Positions 44,001-54,713 of a stretch of DNA of 64,000 nt are shown piece by piece; the stretch's first letter is position 1, and each line of letters begins with the position of its first letter. Both the position numbers and the translations under genes were made by a program. This DNA comes from Heliocidaris tuberculata (taxonomy: Eukaryota > Echinodermata > Echinoidea > Camarodonta > Echinometridae), in the NCBI GenBank assembly GCA_025618425.1, contig CM046850.1, forward strand, positions 22,487,907 to 22,551,906. Reading direction: 5' to 3'. The notes under the pieces are model-generated. The model did no database searches, was not told the origin of the DNA, and saw only the letters and a program-made list of their open reading frames with translations.

Positions 44001-47000
44001 AGATATAACAATTAAACTCATGACGGAGCTAAGATAGATTTCTACCGTGAAAAGTTTCAATCAAGCGACCCACAAAGCTTGTTTAGGCGGGTGAGTAATA
44101 ATAATAATAATAATAGCTGTTTCTTATATAGCGCCTTCCCATGCACTTACAATGTAACCGACCAAAGCGCTTACAGCATTATTAAGCTGTCATCACCAAC
44201 TGGAGGCACAGTCCTTCCCACCTTTGATCCTCCAGTACAACTAGCTAATCGTTTCGCACAGTTTTTCAAGCAAAAGAGAACAACGTTGAAAGACAAACTG
44301 GAGCTAGCAAGCTGTCAGCCCCTATCTGTTGATTTACATGAACAATGCCAATCAAGCCTGCATATATTTCAGGAGGTCACTGAGGATGAGGTGATCGGTA
44401 TAATTAATCATCCTCAGCTGCATCGTGTAAGCTTGATCCTATACCAACGGCACTTACAAAGAGAGGTCAATGCAAGTCTCACCTCTGGAATTATGCCCCG
44501 TGTCTTTGGGAAAGCCATTGTTACCCCTCTTCTGAAGAAGAGGTGCTCCACGAGAAGATCTCCCAAACTATCGACCTGTGTCGAATTTGAATGATACTTC
44601 AGCAAAGTAATAGAGAAAGCAGTAAGTGTTCAAGTGTTGGAGTATTTAACGGAGAACAATTTGCATATTCCCACGCAATCGGCGTACAAAAGATACCACA
44701 GCGTAGAAACTGCACTAACGCGAGTCCAGAACGACATCCGTATCTCTCTTAACTAATGACAGGAAGCTCTCTTAGTGTTACTAGACTATAGTTCAGCCTT
44801 CGATACCACTGACCATGACATCTTACTCAACCGGCTCACAAAGCAATCTGGATTTGAAAGCTAGGTTTTCACATGGTTCTCTTCATATCTCTCGGAATGT
44901 TCTCATGTTGTGAAAGTTAGAGATCACCATTCCTATTCGGTCGAAGATGACCTCTTCATATTGTATACTGCATCTATGTATGAAAAGGCTCATGGACTTT
45001 ATTCCATGATATACGCAGATGACTTTCAAGTGTATTTTACGTTCGGAGCAAGTAACAGAGAGATTGCTATAAGTATAAATAGGTGCATCTAGGACATCAT
45101 TTCTTGGTCAACCAGAAACAAGTACCTTGTCAATGCGTCAAAAACTGAAGTTATACACTTTACATCCAAGTTTGCTCCTTCTCCTTCTAAACTTGTTATC
45201 ACTGTTGATGGAATCGGCATCCCTGCAGTCGGTAAGGCATGCAACTTGGGTGTGATCATGGATAGGCACCTTTCGATGACTGATCACATCATCAAAACCT
45301 GTCAGTTGGCATTCATGGCCATTCGGAAAATTGGGCAGATCCGGAAATATCTTAATAGAAGATCTATTAGCATTCTTGTTCATGCCTTGATAATGTCCCA
45401 TGTAAATAATTGTAATTCACTTTTGTATGGACTTCCGAAAAAGGAATTAAACAGACTTCAGAGAATTCTAAACACAGCAGCAAGCTAGGTTGATAGAGGG
45501 TGCTCGTTCAAGAGATTCTATTACTCCAATTCTGAATAAACTTTACTGGTTGCCCTTAGATAAATATGTTGTATTCAATATTCATAATCATGTTCCATCC
45601 TATATTTCAGATCTTATTCGTAAATACAATCCGGTACGCACACTTCGATCATAATCACAACACCTTCTGGCAGTGCACCCTATTAACATGCATACCTATG
45701 GTAACCGATTCTTCCTATAATCAGCTCCTGCTCAGTAGAATTCTCTACCATTAACCATTAGGAACACATCTTCTCTTAATGATTTTTTTTTTAAAGCCTT
45801 AAAAAGCTGCCTTTTCTTACAGTAGTGTTCCATTCTTCTTTAGATAAGTTAATATAAGATTATCATGTAAAGCGCATAGAGAATTAAGTATTAATTATTA
45901 TGCGCTAAATAAATCGGGCGTTAATATTATTATTATTTATATCGTCATCATCATCATCATCATCACCATCATCACCATCACCATCATCACCATCATTATC
46001 ATATCATCATCATCAAAATAATAGCAATAATAATAACAATAACAATGATAATAAATAATAATAATAACAATAGTAATAATGGTCATTTACAAAACGAAAT
46101 TTGAAAAAAAAAAATGAATGAAAAGGTAAAATTGCCTACATCTGTATGGCTTTTGAGTCTTATTTGGTTATGTTGCCATTTATATACTTAAGTTTATAAA
46201 AGTTTATTTGTTTTTGAAGAAGATGAGAACCACTGCTCAAAATAAAGATGGAAAGCGAACCTTGGCTTATGGACACAATGACCAAAACATTTGGAGTATG
46301 TTGAACTAAAGGAAATATTATAGGCCTTTGGTAGACACACGCTAGAGAAAATTCAGAGCAAAATCATAATGAAAGCAACATAGCCTTAAGATGCCATTTT
46401 GATATTTCTAATGATCTCAACAAATATATAAAATACTTATGACCTGTTGCATTAGTTCCGAAAAAGCTTTCACTTATAAAATCGACATTATTTTACTTCA
46501 TCATCCTTACTTCCTCTGCATGCTTGAATGAATATCAGCTTCGGTCTCCCAATAAGAGCTTTGCAGTTTTGACCAGAAAGCTTCTTCTTGATTTCATCAA
46601 TAGTAACAAGACGCGGGTCGCCTTTCCGTGTGTCTGTACCGCAGATCCCTTTCCGGTCACCATGGCTCATTATGACCAAGCACAATGAACTATGTTTGTC
46701 AGGTTCTGCGTTGATCTCAGAGACTATCTCATCAAGAGCGTCGAGAATCTCCTGCAAAGCAATACAGCGTAATTATGCTTGAATATACTTTTTCAACAAC
46801 AACAACAACAAAGGGGGGAAAAGGGTGGATCGACGACTTTCGACGTGGACGTGATTTAGCATAGTCTTCGAGAAATCATTTTAACAAATAAAAAAATAAA
46901 AATAATAATCATTGAAGGCATCTCCTGATATACATGTAGTGACGCTTTAAGTGAAAAAAAAAAGCTCAAGGACGAAACCAAAAGTCGACCACTAATCTAA

Positions 47001-50000
47001 TCACATACCAGGATCTTGCATGTGGATCTTCATATTAATTATGTTAATACTGTGTCAGAAAACCAAGTTTCATGGGCCCCATATTATACAAGAGTTGCGA
47101 TTGAGTACAAATAATTTTCAATTGATATCAATTCCATCTCCTATCTTTTAGTACAGAGTTGCTTGCGATTAATATCATTATTGCAAATTATTAATTTTTG
47201 TGTGTGTGTGTGTGTGTGTGTAATTTGGTTTCTATTGACGTGTATTTTGAACGAAATCTCTAATAAATACATTATGAAAAAAAAAGAAGAAAAAAAGTAT
47301 AAATCATTACCGGTATTTATATTACGTCTGGGAACCGACCTATAATTTAATTAAGGTCACCATCCGAAAGACGTGACTGAGATTCGAACCTGGGTCCCAT
47401 CAGTGTCAGTTTGTAGGCGAATACAGAGAGCTGTCCGCAGACGTTACCGTTAGACCAACTGCTCATCCCTAGATCAACGCAACTCTTTTATAATACGGAG
47501 CCCTGGTCTCTCTCTCTTTGTCTATACGGGGCGGCCCAGAAAGAATGCAACACCAGAGATATGCTATTTCAGCGACATCATATCATACGTTTTTATTCAA
47601 ATAGGTAGAAAATCTTTTTCCGAGTAAAATGACACCAAGATGATCAATTTGGGTGAAGGTGTTTTGATTCTACGGCTATTTTTGTGAGGTTAATATCATT
47701 TTCAAATTTGCTACTTTTGCAACCGTAGTCATGCTTGAAGCAGCGAGAATTAAAGGGGGTACCCAATGCTGAAACAATGTTAGTTCATTTAAAAGATCAT
47801 GATTTTATTAGCAGAAAATCATCTGCCTTAAGTTTTTTAGAAATTCGTGTTGCCAGAAAAATCCCCGAAATATGGTAAGACTTCAGGATATTTTGGCCCC
47901 TCAGCTGTGTCCCAATTTCAGCTAGGTAACCACAATGACGTCAAAGTGGTTACCCAGGTTCGCGTATTGCAGATGTGTTGCGCGCTAGACTGTACAAAAT
48001 GCATTACACCTTGCGCGCATTTTGCTATAATTGCGCGACAAGGTAACCACTTTGACGTCATTGTGGTTACCTAGCTGAAATTGGGACACAGCTGAGGGGC
48101 CAAAATATCCTGAAATCTTACCATATTTCGGGGATTTTCTGGCAACACGAATTAAAAAAAAAATTTAAGGCAGATGATTTTCTTCTAATAAAATCATGAT
48201 CTTTTAAATGAACTAACATTGTTTCAGCATTAAAGTGTATGACGGCTTCTCATACAGTCAGCTTTGTTGACAAAGGCATGACTATTCTCGCTTTGAAAGC
48301 GAAGTCAACATGAATGAAAACGAGATTGTACGGAAAGCCGCCATGCATACATTTCTCGCTGCTTCAAGCATGACTAGACTACGGTTGTAAAAGTAGCAAA
48401 TTTTGAAAATGACAATGCCTCACAAAAAAGCCGCAGAAACAAAACACCTTATACCAAAATTGATGATCTTGGTGTCATTTTACTCGGAGAAGAATTTTAT
48501 ACCAAATAAAACAAAAACTTATGATATTGTGTCAAAGATATCGTTGTAATTGCAGATCTCAGGTGTTGCATTCTTTCTGGGCCACTTTGTACAGCGGCAC
48601 TTTAGTAATAGACTACATTCTTAGAAGTTAAAAATTAATATTAGATTCATACTTACATCAGCGGGAAGATCTTCCTTAACCACTGGTTTGTAACCCAGCT
48701 CTTTGAAGACATGTCGGACGTTCCGTACATCGATCTCCGACCCGGGTCTCTTCCTTGATTTCTTTGGAAGGTTTGGGAAATTGTTGTTATTGATTATAAG
48801 GACAGACCCCTTATTTGCCGATTTCCACGTGTCGTATGTCTAATCAAATAACAAAAGGTAAAATAAAGAAAATATCAACAAGTTACGGTGCCAGTTCTAC
48901 TGAAAAACAGTATTCACGAAAGATACTTCAATTTTCTTCTAAGATGCCCATTCTCTATTTTCTTGTACACCAAACCATAATTACCTCATTCAAGTAAGAA
49001 CTTGAACCAACTGAATAGTTCATAAAAATGTAGGGCCTATACACCTATCAAAGAAGGCGTACAGAACGAATATAAGAAATCCCAACTGATGAGTCATTTA
49101 TATTGAGGTTTACTTGACTGAAACGTACACAAAATCTTGGTCCAAACACATCGCAGGCTATCTATCATGACTAAAATTTGGTTTCAATAATTGCTTGATT
49201 CAAATGAAAATCTGAATTGAATAAACATCACTGATGTATCTTATCTTGAAATTGTTTCTGCAAAGTGCAATACGTAGTTAGCTTACGGATTCAGACTCGT
49301 GTTTAGCCGGATTATGATTGGCGGGAAAGATCGTGTACGAAGTGTACAACCCATCCACATCGGGTTCAACACCTGGCTGAAGTAAGCTTGTTTCTCCGAG
49401 GCCTTATGAAAACAAGCGAAAAGTTAGACAGATGATAAAGCTACCATTATTTTACATATTCAAAAGCTGAATTGTGTATTCTGTGAAAATAAAGCATTTC
49501 ATGCTCGAAGCACATTTTTTTTTTCGTTTTACTTCAATGAGCTTCCATATAGTTGATGCAAATGTACTTTTTTCATTTGACATATTTGCTGATATAGTAT
49601 TACAAAAATCCTCATAATTCCATTTAGATCATAAGTATAAAAAAGGGTGATCATGATACAACAAAATATACAATAATTTTGCAAACCACTGGTTTGCTTT
49701 TCACTATTATGATTATTCACTAGTCATAATGAGCCACTTAGAAAGTCTAAAATAAGAGAAGGAACTACAACATAAGAATTAATTTGATCACCTGGTTTGT
49801 TATCCGAAGGATGTACCGTGCAAGAATGGGATGGGGCGTCACCCTTCAACTTCTTCAATTCTGGATATAAAAAGAAAAAAACTCCATTAAAACAGTCTCC
49901 CCCGCTACCAACAAACATCCCCATTTTATTTCTCTCTCTGTACATAAAACAAACATACGTTTGCGCGTCCGGAATATCATCACGGGGTCCACCCAACAGA

Positions 50001-53000
50001 AATCTACCTCTAGAATAATCACCCAGGTTAACTACTCTCGGAAAACCTTGCACAACCAATGTTACGACAATCACCCCAGACAATCTGATCAGACACAGCC
50101 AGAGACTGGCAAAGTGTTTGAAGACTAACACACTGCGGGCAGCTACCCCCCGGACAACGTACTCCTCTAGGACAACTAGCCATGAGACAATACCCCACTC
50201 CCCCCCCCCCAAAAAAAATAGAAATAAAAAACAAACAAACAAACAAAATGGATAAAATACAACTGATCCTTTGTCGTCGTAAGAGGTAAATGAAATAATT
50301 TTACAGTGGGTGGTTGTCCGGGGACGCGGTTAATTCGTGAAGGAGGGGTATGTAGACTACTACTTTATCATGTCGTACCTTTATTGAAACCTCCCTCAGT
50401 AGGTCTCTTACGCCCCGTCGAAGTTTCGTCACCTGATAAAAGTAGAATTAGGGTAAGTTATAGGGAAATAAATATGTTGATCAAACTGGTCATATAATCT
50501 TGTATCTGAAAACCTGGTGCTGTGAAAGGAGTTGCATCTGCTGTGTTAAATTTAGCACCTAAAATGCCATTTCTGACAAAAGCTTTTGAGGTGAAAAAGA
50601 AATGAGTGCTAAAAACAAGTGCTGAGCCAAGTGAACCAATGAGGCCAATGCATCAGCAACTCAGGAGCTAAGACAATTTTGTATATATCATCTGAATATT
50701 TTTTGAAGAAAATACACAATTTTGAGTTTTTTGTCTATGCGAAATAAATTTAATGATCTATTGTCTCGGTCACCGTCTCAAATATATCAACAAAAGGAGA
50801 AATGATTCAGAAATTGGTTAGCGAGTTTATAATTACTGTTAATTTACTACCTCTTATGATTTACTAACCAATTTCATTCATGATAAATAAGAATTGTACA
50901 TTATAATGAAATGAGAGAATAATGGTTGCGTTCCTCAGAGCTGTCCTCCCTTTTTGAAATTTTTGCAAGGGTTGAAAAAATGTCTTAGAACGCCAATGTC
51001 TTAACCACTAGACCATGGAGACGGGTTAATTTCTCATTATTCTGTCATTTCATTTCTCACAATTGTAATTATTTCCACGAGAGTTGCATATATACATGAA
51101 GAGAGAGAGAGAAAGAGAGAGAGACACACACACACACACACATAGTATGTGCTAATTCAGGGGTTGGCGATTAAAAAAAAATCAGATTTTAAAAATTTAA
51201 ATCAGTTTTTTTTTTCAATTTAATTTTTTTTTTAAAATTTCATCAGAAATATTGTAATATTACAAATAAATCTTACCCTAATAATAACATCAATCTTAAT
51301 CTTATCATAAATTTTACTTGATTTTAATTGTTCTTAACAGTATATTTTGTAATTAAGCCCAATTAAAAATATGAAGTAACCGACAAATCAAAATCCATTT
51401 GAGAAATAATTAATCTCAATGAATTAATTTTCCAACATACATGTACATGTACATACATATAGGAAACTTCCCTAGGGAATTCCCATAAAGTAGATAAAAT
51501 GCCCCCACTGGGGATTCCCATTAAGTAGAGAATTTCTCCCACTTTTTTAGTGTGCACTTAATCAAGCACGCAATTGCTATTCTATTTTCGTCCCCCGGTT
51601 ACATTGCCAAAAAAGAGGCCCCCCTCCCATCTTCTGTACATGCATGCTGCCAATAACATCATCATGCAGAAGCACGCGCCAGTGCACACTTTTTATCCAA
51701 TTAATGCTCTTAATTCATTTTGAACATTTATTTCTTTGCCCCCAGTTACATTGCACAAAGGACGGCCCTGGGGCCGTTTTCTTACATTTGCCATTCGATT
51801 TTTTGAATATCAAATGGAAAAGTTTTTTTTTTTTGGTCACCTGGTTACATTGAAAAAGACAGAGAAGGTGTCTTTTTTGGCTGAAAAAGCCGTCTTTTTG
51901 GGCAATGTAACTACCTATTTGTAACATTTAAGTGGTAATGTTTAGTTTATTTTGAGTTTTACAATTGTTACTGAAGCTCTTCCATTGCTAGGGATGCGAA
52001 ACTTCTGTTATTATTCAAAGCACTGAACATAAAATGAGCTGTAAGTGTTGGAGAGGAATATAAGAGTCAGCTTTACAGCAGTCAAAGAGTGACTATACTA
52101 TACATGTACATAATGTTATTGTGATTTTTACAAAATGTTCTCTAAAACAAATGTTACATTGTGTGATAAATGTAATAAGAAAGAAATATGAAACGTGTTT
52201 CACTGATAGCCTACAAGAATTCAAATTTCAAAAGAAAAACTTTACATGCATGTACACACTTAAACCAAAAGTGAGTCACTGCTGACCACGTACTTATAAT
52301 TTATACTTTTCTTTTTTTCAATTCAATTCATTCAAGTCCATTAAAAAAGTACATTAAAAAAACAGCACATAAAATAATGGACATGAAATGGGAAACTGCA
52401 AAAGAACCAAGTGAAGGTTCTGTCGAGGCAGTCCCTAGTAAAATACCTAAGTCTGTACTGATAAAAATTATAAAAAACATGATAAAAGTCGTGGGATGAA
52501 TTAATTATGTAGCAGAGTAAGTGAATAAGAATTCCTTAAGTTTTGATTTAAAAGAATTTAAAAATGAAACTTTTTTATATAATGAGGAAGAGAGTTCCAA
52601 ATAAAAGGTCCTTTGTATTTAAAAGAAAAAGAAGATGCTGTGTTTTTACATTCTTCAGTATAATAATTTTCAGGATTTCTAATGTTATGATCACACATTA
52701 CTGTTTTACATTTAATCATCGTGGACAGATGGCAATTTGTTGTGTTTATGTTTAAAAACCATTAATGAAATACAGTACTGATTCAATTGACAGATATAGT
52801 GATGAATTTAAGTTTTTTTTTTTATAAAAGTGGTTGTGAAGGAGCAGTATAGCCAGGCATTGAACATATTCTTACAACTTTTTTGTTGTTGCAATTTCAA
52901 CAATCGAAGGGGCCTAGAAGGATATGTGTTGGCCCAAACAACATTGCAATACATTAAATAAGGTAAAATCATTTAGTTGTACAGTAAAATGAAAATATGT

Positions 53001-54259
53001 TCTGGCAAGAAGTGGTGTAGTTTGCTAATGACACCAATATTCCTTGATATTTTGTTTGATATGGCTAATATATGTTCATTCCATGATAAATGTTGATCTA
53101 CAATAACTCCTAAAAAAAATTGTGGATTGCACACGTTTTATCATTACATTATTCATTCTTACAGACCTACTTAGATTGCTTAATAAGTTATCTGTAATTG
53201 AACTTTGCTTATAATTATAATGAAAGTAGATCTATATAAAACTAGACTAGAAGTGATAAGGGACAACTTATAAGTTTCTGATGGAAGTAGTTGATTTGAA
53301 GGATTAAAACTGCAAACAACAAATCTTTTGTAAATTATTTTTAGGGTTATAGAAGAGATTTAAATCAACGATTAAAAAAAAATCATGTTAATTTAAATCA
53401 CGATTTAAATCGAAATTTAAATCAACATGATTTAAATCCGCCAACCCTGAGTGCTATAGTAGCACAGTTTGTGCAGTCCTATGCGAGCACCCCAAATGTG
53501 CTGGAAACAAGGCAGCACTTCAGCTTTCAAACATCCATACCTTTCTTATTCTTTGTCAGATTTTTATTAAAATTTCTCTATTCTGCTTCTCTGTTTACTT
53601 TGTGTATGTGTGTGTGTGTTTTTTCCCCAGAGCCATCCATATACAGAGTTTGGCCAACTCGGTTTCAGTTGAGAACAACATGGCGTATTCCTATTTGTTG
53701 CATGCTTGCCTGTATAACGAAGCAACATGCGCCATATTGTTACCTACTGGAGCCGAGTTGGCCAAACTCTGTGTATGGATGGCTCTGGGTTTTTTTTTTT
53801 TTTTTTTTTTTTTTGGGGGGGGGGGGGGTTCTTTTTCAGCTTCTACTAAATCCAAGTTTCCACAAAGGGTTAATTTCACTTTAAATATTCTGTCTGGAAC
53901 TAATGAAATTAAGCAACAATATGTACTCATAAGAAAAGGTTCAGTTATAGTTAGTTTGTATTACCGCTTTCTTGTGGCAGATGACTGAAATATTTGTCAG
54001 CTATCTCTTCAAATCTAGCTTTCCTAAGGGCGCGGTTCAAGTCTGGCTGCTGTCGTGCCTTCCGTGTATTTTCCCTCCATGTGAAGAGTAACTTTCTTGT
54101 TCCCTTGGTAGAAATATCATTGCCAATCGTGTTCATCTTTTCACATCTCAGAGCAACCCCATTATCAATTTTTAACGCAAGTGCAAGATTCATGATTTTT
54201 TCTCCTTCTCCAATAGCATCCGCTATATCAAGCGCCATTTGATCGTCTACTCCCTCCAT
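36699..54259 (-). CDS. Death-domain caspase, complete 9-exon gene
   Basis: Cysteine-aspartate protease of the caspase family, acting in apoptosis or innate immune signalling in the cytosol. Exons in transcript order: 54259-53965, 50432-50379, 49860-49792, 49402-49287, 48839-48657, 46751-46511, 41001-40810, 39829-39720, 36830-36699. All junctions are GT-AG and in phase, giving 1392 nt (463 codons plus stop). Residues about 1-95 form an alpha-helical death-fold domain with LLFTW typical of death domains. About 99-178 is a linker with a basic GRKRP patch. The p20 has KGSVLIIN, RPGSEID (S1-pocket Arg 209), catalytic His 269 in MSHGD and Cys 317 in QACRG. An acidic linker (about 320-370) is followed by p10 with FYSIR, GSWFIQAL and a terminal QTP..RKRFYFFP. 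Domain order suggests an initiator-like caspase. The p10 motif reads YSIR where YSWR is usual. A long prodomain and two conserved catalytic residues argue for a working gene. Confidence 0.93.
36884..37846 (+). mobile_element. Tc1-like DNA transposon remnant in caspase intron 8
   Basis: Terminal inverted repeats of about 26 bp (CAGCCCTGGAAAAAATTATT on the left, its complement ending GCAGGGCTG on the right) are flanked by TA on both sides. This is the Tc1/mariner signature. Near 37341-37380 the plus frame reads MQEFMDSMPQGMAAIIK, like the C-terminal SMP(R)R..AVI block of Tc1 transposases. The rest of the transposase is not recognisable. It abuts an (AT)n tract. Confidence 0.8.
37849..37902. repeat. 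(AT)n microsatellite at Tc1-like end
   Basis: AT repeat adjoining the TA target site of the element at 36884-37846. Confidence 0.93.
38148..38717. mobile_element. TTAA MITE family 2, copy in caspase intron 8
   Basis: Inverted copy of the element at 14159-14750: it shares CAATCCAACCTTGGT at one end and CTTGCCATTAAGGTAGGATT followed by CTCTTTAA at the other. One end has lost its TTAA. Confidence 0.82.
39140..39538. mobile_element. Mariner-like MITE, 399 bp
   Basis: Ends CAGTGTGTTTC and GAAATACCCTG are imperfect inverted repeats with TA at 39138-39139 and 39539-39540. The interior has no coding sign. It lies in caspase intron 8. Confidence 0.7.
39720..39829 (-). CDS. Caspase exon 8: p10 core (YSIR, GSWFIQ)
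   Basis: 110 nt, residues about 384-420. FYSIRDKKEGSWFIQALSEV is the substrate-pocket region of p10. Ser and Arg of the usual S-W-R are kept but Trp is Ile. It ends NELMRK in phase 0 at AAG|GTGAAA. Confidence 0.94.
40115..40330. repeat. GAT/AAT trinucleotide-rich tract
   Basis: GATGGTGAT, GATGATAAT and AATAATAAT runs in caspase intron 7. Confidence 0.9.
40810..41001 (-). CDS. Caspase exon 7: acidic p20/p10 linker
   Basis: 192 nt, residues about 320-383. A very acidic linker (DLDSESSE, MEFDD, DVDVDGEEH) leads into LPDNADIFVANGTSEG, the first strand of p10. Several Asp residues could be autoprocessing sites. It starts after ATTACAG and ends in phase 1. Confidence 0.92.
41973..42803. mobile_element. 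Mariner-like fold-back element, about 830 bp
   Basis: Starts CAGTGCGTCCCAG and ends CTGGGACGCACTG with TA on each side. The two arms (about 41973-42310 and 42455-42803) are inverted copies of each other, sharing for example ACCCAAATCCGGCACAA. The centre holds a fragment ending GCCGCCACTG, a tail seen in other elements here. No transposase frame is visible. Confidence 0.88.
43056..45940 (+). mobile_element. Decayed CR1/L2-like LINE (LINE B) in caspase intron 6
   Basis: Plus-strand LINE, antisense to the caspase. The endonuclease starts LWNARS at about 43074 and after a frameshift continues with ITEIWLTDSRED, VIYRSPS and MAGDFD (43068-43553). RT pieces include YRPVS remnants near 44570, SSAFDTTDHDILL near 44795, MIYADDFQVY near 45008-45037, LGVIMDRHLSMTDHI near 45250, NCNSLLYGLP near 45412 and LIRKYNP near 45615. 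Many stops and frameshifts mark it as old. It ends in an (ATT)n tail at about 45925. A small antisense LINE/SINE 3' end sits inside at about 44092-44165. Confidence 0.87.
45925..46080. repeat. (CAT)n and (AAT)n tract after LINE B
   Basis: Extends from the (ATT)n tail of LINE B through CATCATCAC to AATAATAAT runs. Confidence 0.9.
46511..46751 (-). CDS. Caspase exon 6: catalytic His (MSHGD) and Cys (QACRG)
   Basis: 241 nt, residues 240-319. It holds EILDALDEI, LVIMSHGDRKGI with the catalytic His 269, and KLIFIQACRG with the catalytic Cys 317. The frame reads on past QACRG into SKDDEVK and a stop, but GAA|GTAAGG there is a good donor and downstream p10 exons join in phase. Confidence 0.96.
47190..47475 (-). 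mobile_element. tRNA-derived SINE family B, copy in caspase intron 5
   Basis: The minus strand has GCAGTTGGTCTAACGGTAAC (A-box region), GACCCAGGTTCGAATCTCAG (B box), TCACGTCTTTCGGATGGTGA and a (CA)n tail. It is the fuller of the two copies. Confidence 0.87.
47527..48589. mobile_element. 1.06-kb palindromic element in caspase intron 5
   Basis: Outer ends CGGGGCGGCCCAGAAAGAAT and its near-complement ATTCTTTCTGGGCCACTTTG are flanked by TA. The arms pair over most of the length; the centre is a near-perfect palindrome around GGTAACCAC(A/T)...TGACGTCA. The right arm has about 110 extra bases (48238-48350). Resembles a mariner-type fold-back MITE. Confidence 0.88.
48657..48839 (-). CDS. Caspase exon 5: p20 beta-1 and S1 arginine
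   Basis: 183 nt, residues about 179-239. KGSVLIINNNNF is the first p20 strand. RPGSEIDVRNVRHVFKELGY matches the family R-x-G-[ST]-x-x-D...LGY block, so Arg 209 is the likely S1-pocket residue. Ends with DLPAD in phase 0. Confidence 0.93.
49287..49402 (-). CDS. Caspase exon 4: end of linker before p20
   Basis: 116 nt encoding LGETSLLQPGVEPDVDGLYT and then YTIFPANHNPAKHESES. VEPDVDG is Asp-rich and could hold a prodomain cleavage site (inference). It ends in phase 0 at TCC|GTAAGC. Confidence 0.82.
49792..49860 (-). CDS. Caspase exon 3: linker
   Basis: 69-nt exon encoding LKKLKGDAPSHSCTVHPSDN and KPG. Acceptor TCCAG|AA and donor CCAG|GTGAT give phases that join exons 2 and 4. It contains no recognised domain. 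Confidence 0.75.
50379..50432 (-). CDS. Caspase exon 2: linker with basic GRKRP
   Basis: 54-nt exon encoding DETSTGRKRPTEGGFNK. It is short and joins in phase (1 to 1) with both neighbours. The GRKRP patch resembles a nuclear localisation sequence, but this is only suggestive. Confidence 0.75.
50905..51055 (-). mobile_element. SINE or MITE with tRNA-like head
   Basis: The minus strand reads GTCTCCATGGTCTAGTGGTT and AAGACATTGG, like a tRNA A-box half, but no B box follows. The ends AATGAAATGAGAGAATAAT and ATTATTCTGTCATTTCATT are inverted. Not a functional tRNA gene. Confidence 0.5.
51157..53450. mobile_element. hAT-like element, 2.3 kb, in caspase intron 1
   Basis: Ends TCAGGGGTTGGCG and CGCCAACCCTGA are inverted, each followed inward by runs of ATTTAAATCA-like sequence. 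Flanking octamers are GTGCTAAT and GTGCTATA (6 of 8 shared), fitting an 8-bp hAT duplication. It carries a LINE fragment (52318-53265) and no transposase that I recognise. Confidence 0.75.
52318..53265 (-). mobile_element. LINE 3' fragment (minus) inside a hAT-like element
   Basis: Minus-strand translation near 53110-52985 reads FLGVIVDQHLSWNEHI and then SRNIGVISKLHHFLP, the region after the RT active site. The 3' end is a TGAAT-type tail at about 52318-52334. Several stops are present. It lies in the 2.3-kb element at 51157-53450. Confidence 0.75.
53626..53789. mobile_element. 164-bp MITE with 37-bp inverted ends
   Basis: CCCAGAGCCATCCATATACA and onward to CCAACTCGG is mirrored by CCGAGTTGGCC...GGCTCTGGG with one or two differences. 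The long T/G run follows directly on the right. Confidence 0.85.
53965..54259 (-). CDS. Caspase exon 1: death-fold prodomain
   Basis: Starts MEGVDDQMALDIADAIGEGE and continues through helices with LALALKIDNG and KLLFTWRENT to IADKYFSHLPQES. The Leu/Ala spacing and central LL..W fit a death domain better than a CARD. The ATG at 54259 lies in a good context (ACAGCCATGG), 11 bases after a possible acceptor (CCAAAG), so a non-coding upstream exon is likely. The frame is open further upstream to a Met at 54307, a less likely start. Ends in phase 1 at AGCG|GTAAT. Confidence 0.85.
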
Positions 54260-54713
54260 GGCTGTCAAATCTTTGGAAAAAAAGGACAAAATAACTGACT
54301 TCAACACGCAAAGAATACCAAGGCAGTGTCAGCACCAAATAGGCCGATATGAAAGCCACGTGTACACATGGAAAAACACACGCGGATACTCCAAACCGTG
54401 TCAAATACCGTTCAATGAACACAAGGGCAGTACGATGAAGGATATACCTCGTAATTCTTTGGTATGATAACGACTGGTAATATAATATCTCATTCAAGAT
54501 GGTGACTCACAACCACTCATGAGGTGACTGAGCAATCTGCTTTGTGCACTCTGCATGGGGAAAATAAAAAGGGGATTTCCACATGTCTGACTAGTGACTA
54601 TAACCGCTTGGCTTTTTTGGAAGAAAGCTTTGTATCATAAATATAAACTATTGCTTATAGACTTGAACCATCATAACCTAGGTCTACATCATTGAGAGAA
54701 GTGGACTTTGTAC
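54260..54713 (-). promoter_or_regulatory. Caspase 5' flank, copy 1 of tandem duplication
   Basis: Region upstream of the caspase start codon. It presumably holds the promoter and a 5' UTR exon; a pyrimidine-rich tract ending CCAAAG lies just before the ATG. It is repeated almost exactly in the next 430 bp. Confidence 0.4.

Noticed and set aside
46488..46510. Apparent caspase stop after QACRG (SKDDEVK, stop)
   Set aside because: The sequence GAA|GTAAGG is a good splice donor. Three downstream exons supply the linker and p10 in exact phase, so the gene is not truncated.
50977..51030. Possible tRNA gene on the minus strand
   Set aside because: An A-box-like half is present, but no B box or acceptor stem pairing follows; it is a SINE-like fragment.
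54257..54307. Upstream Met at 54307 as the caspase start
   Set aside because: The sequence between reads as a pyrimidine-rich acceptor tract ending CCAAAG, and the Met at 54259 has a better start context and begins the death-fold domain.
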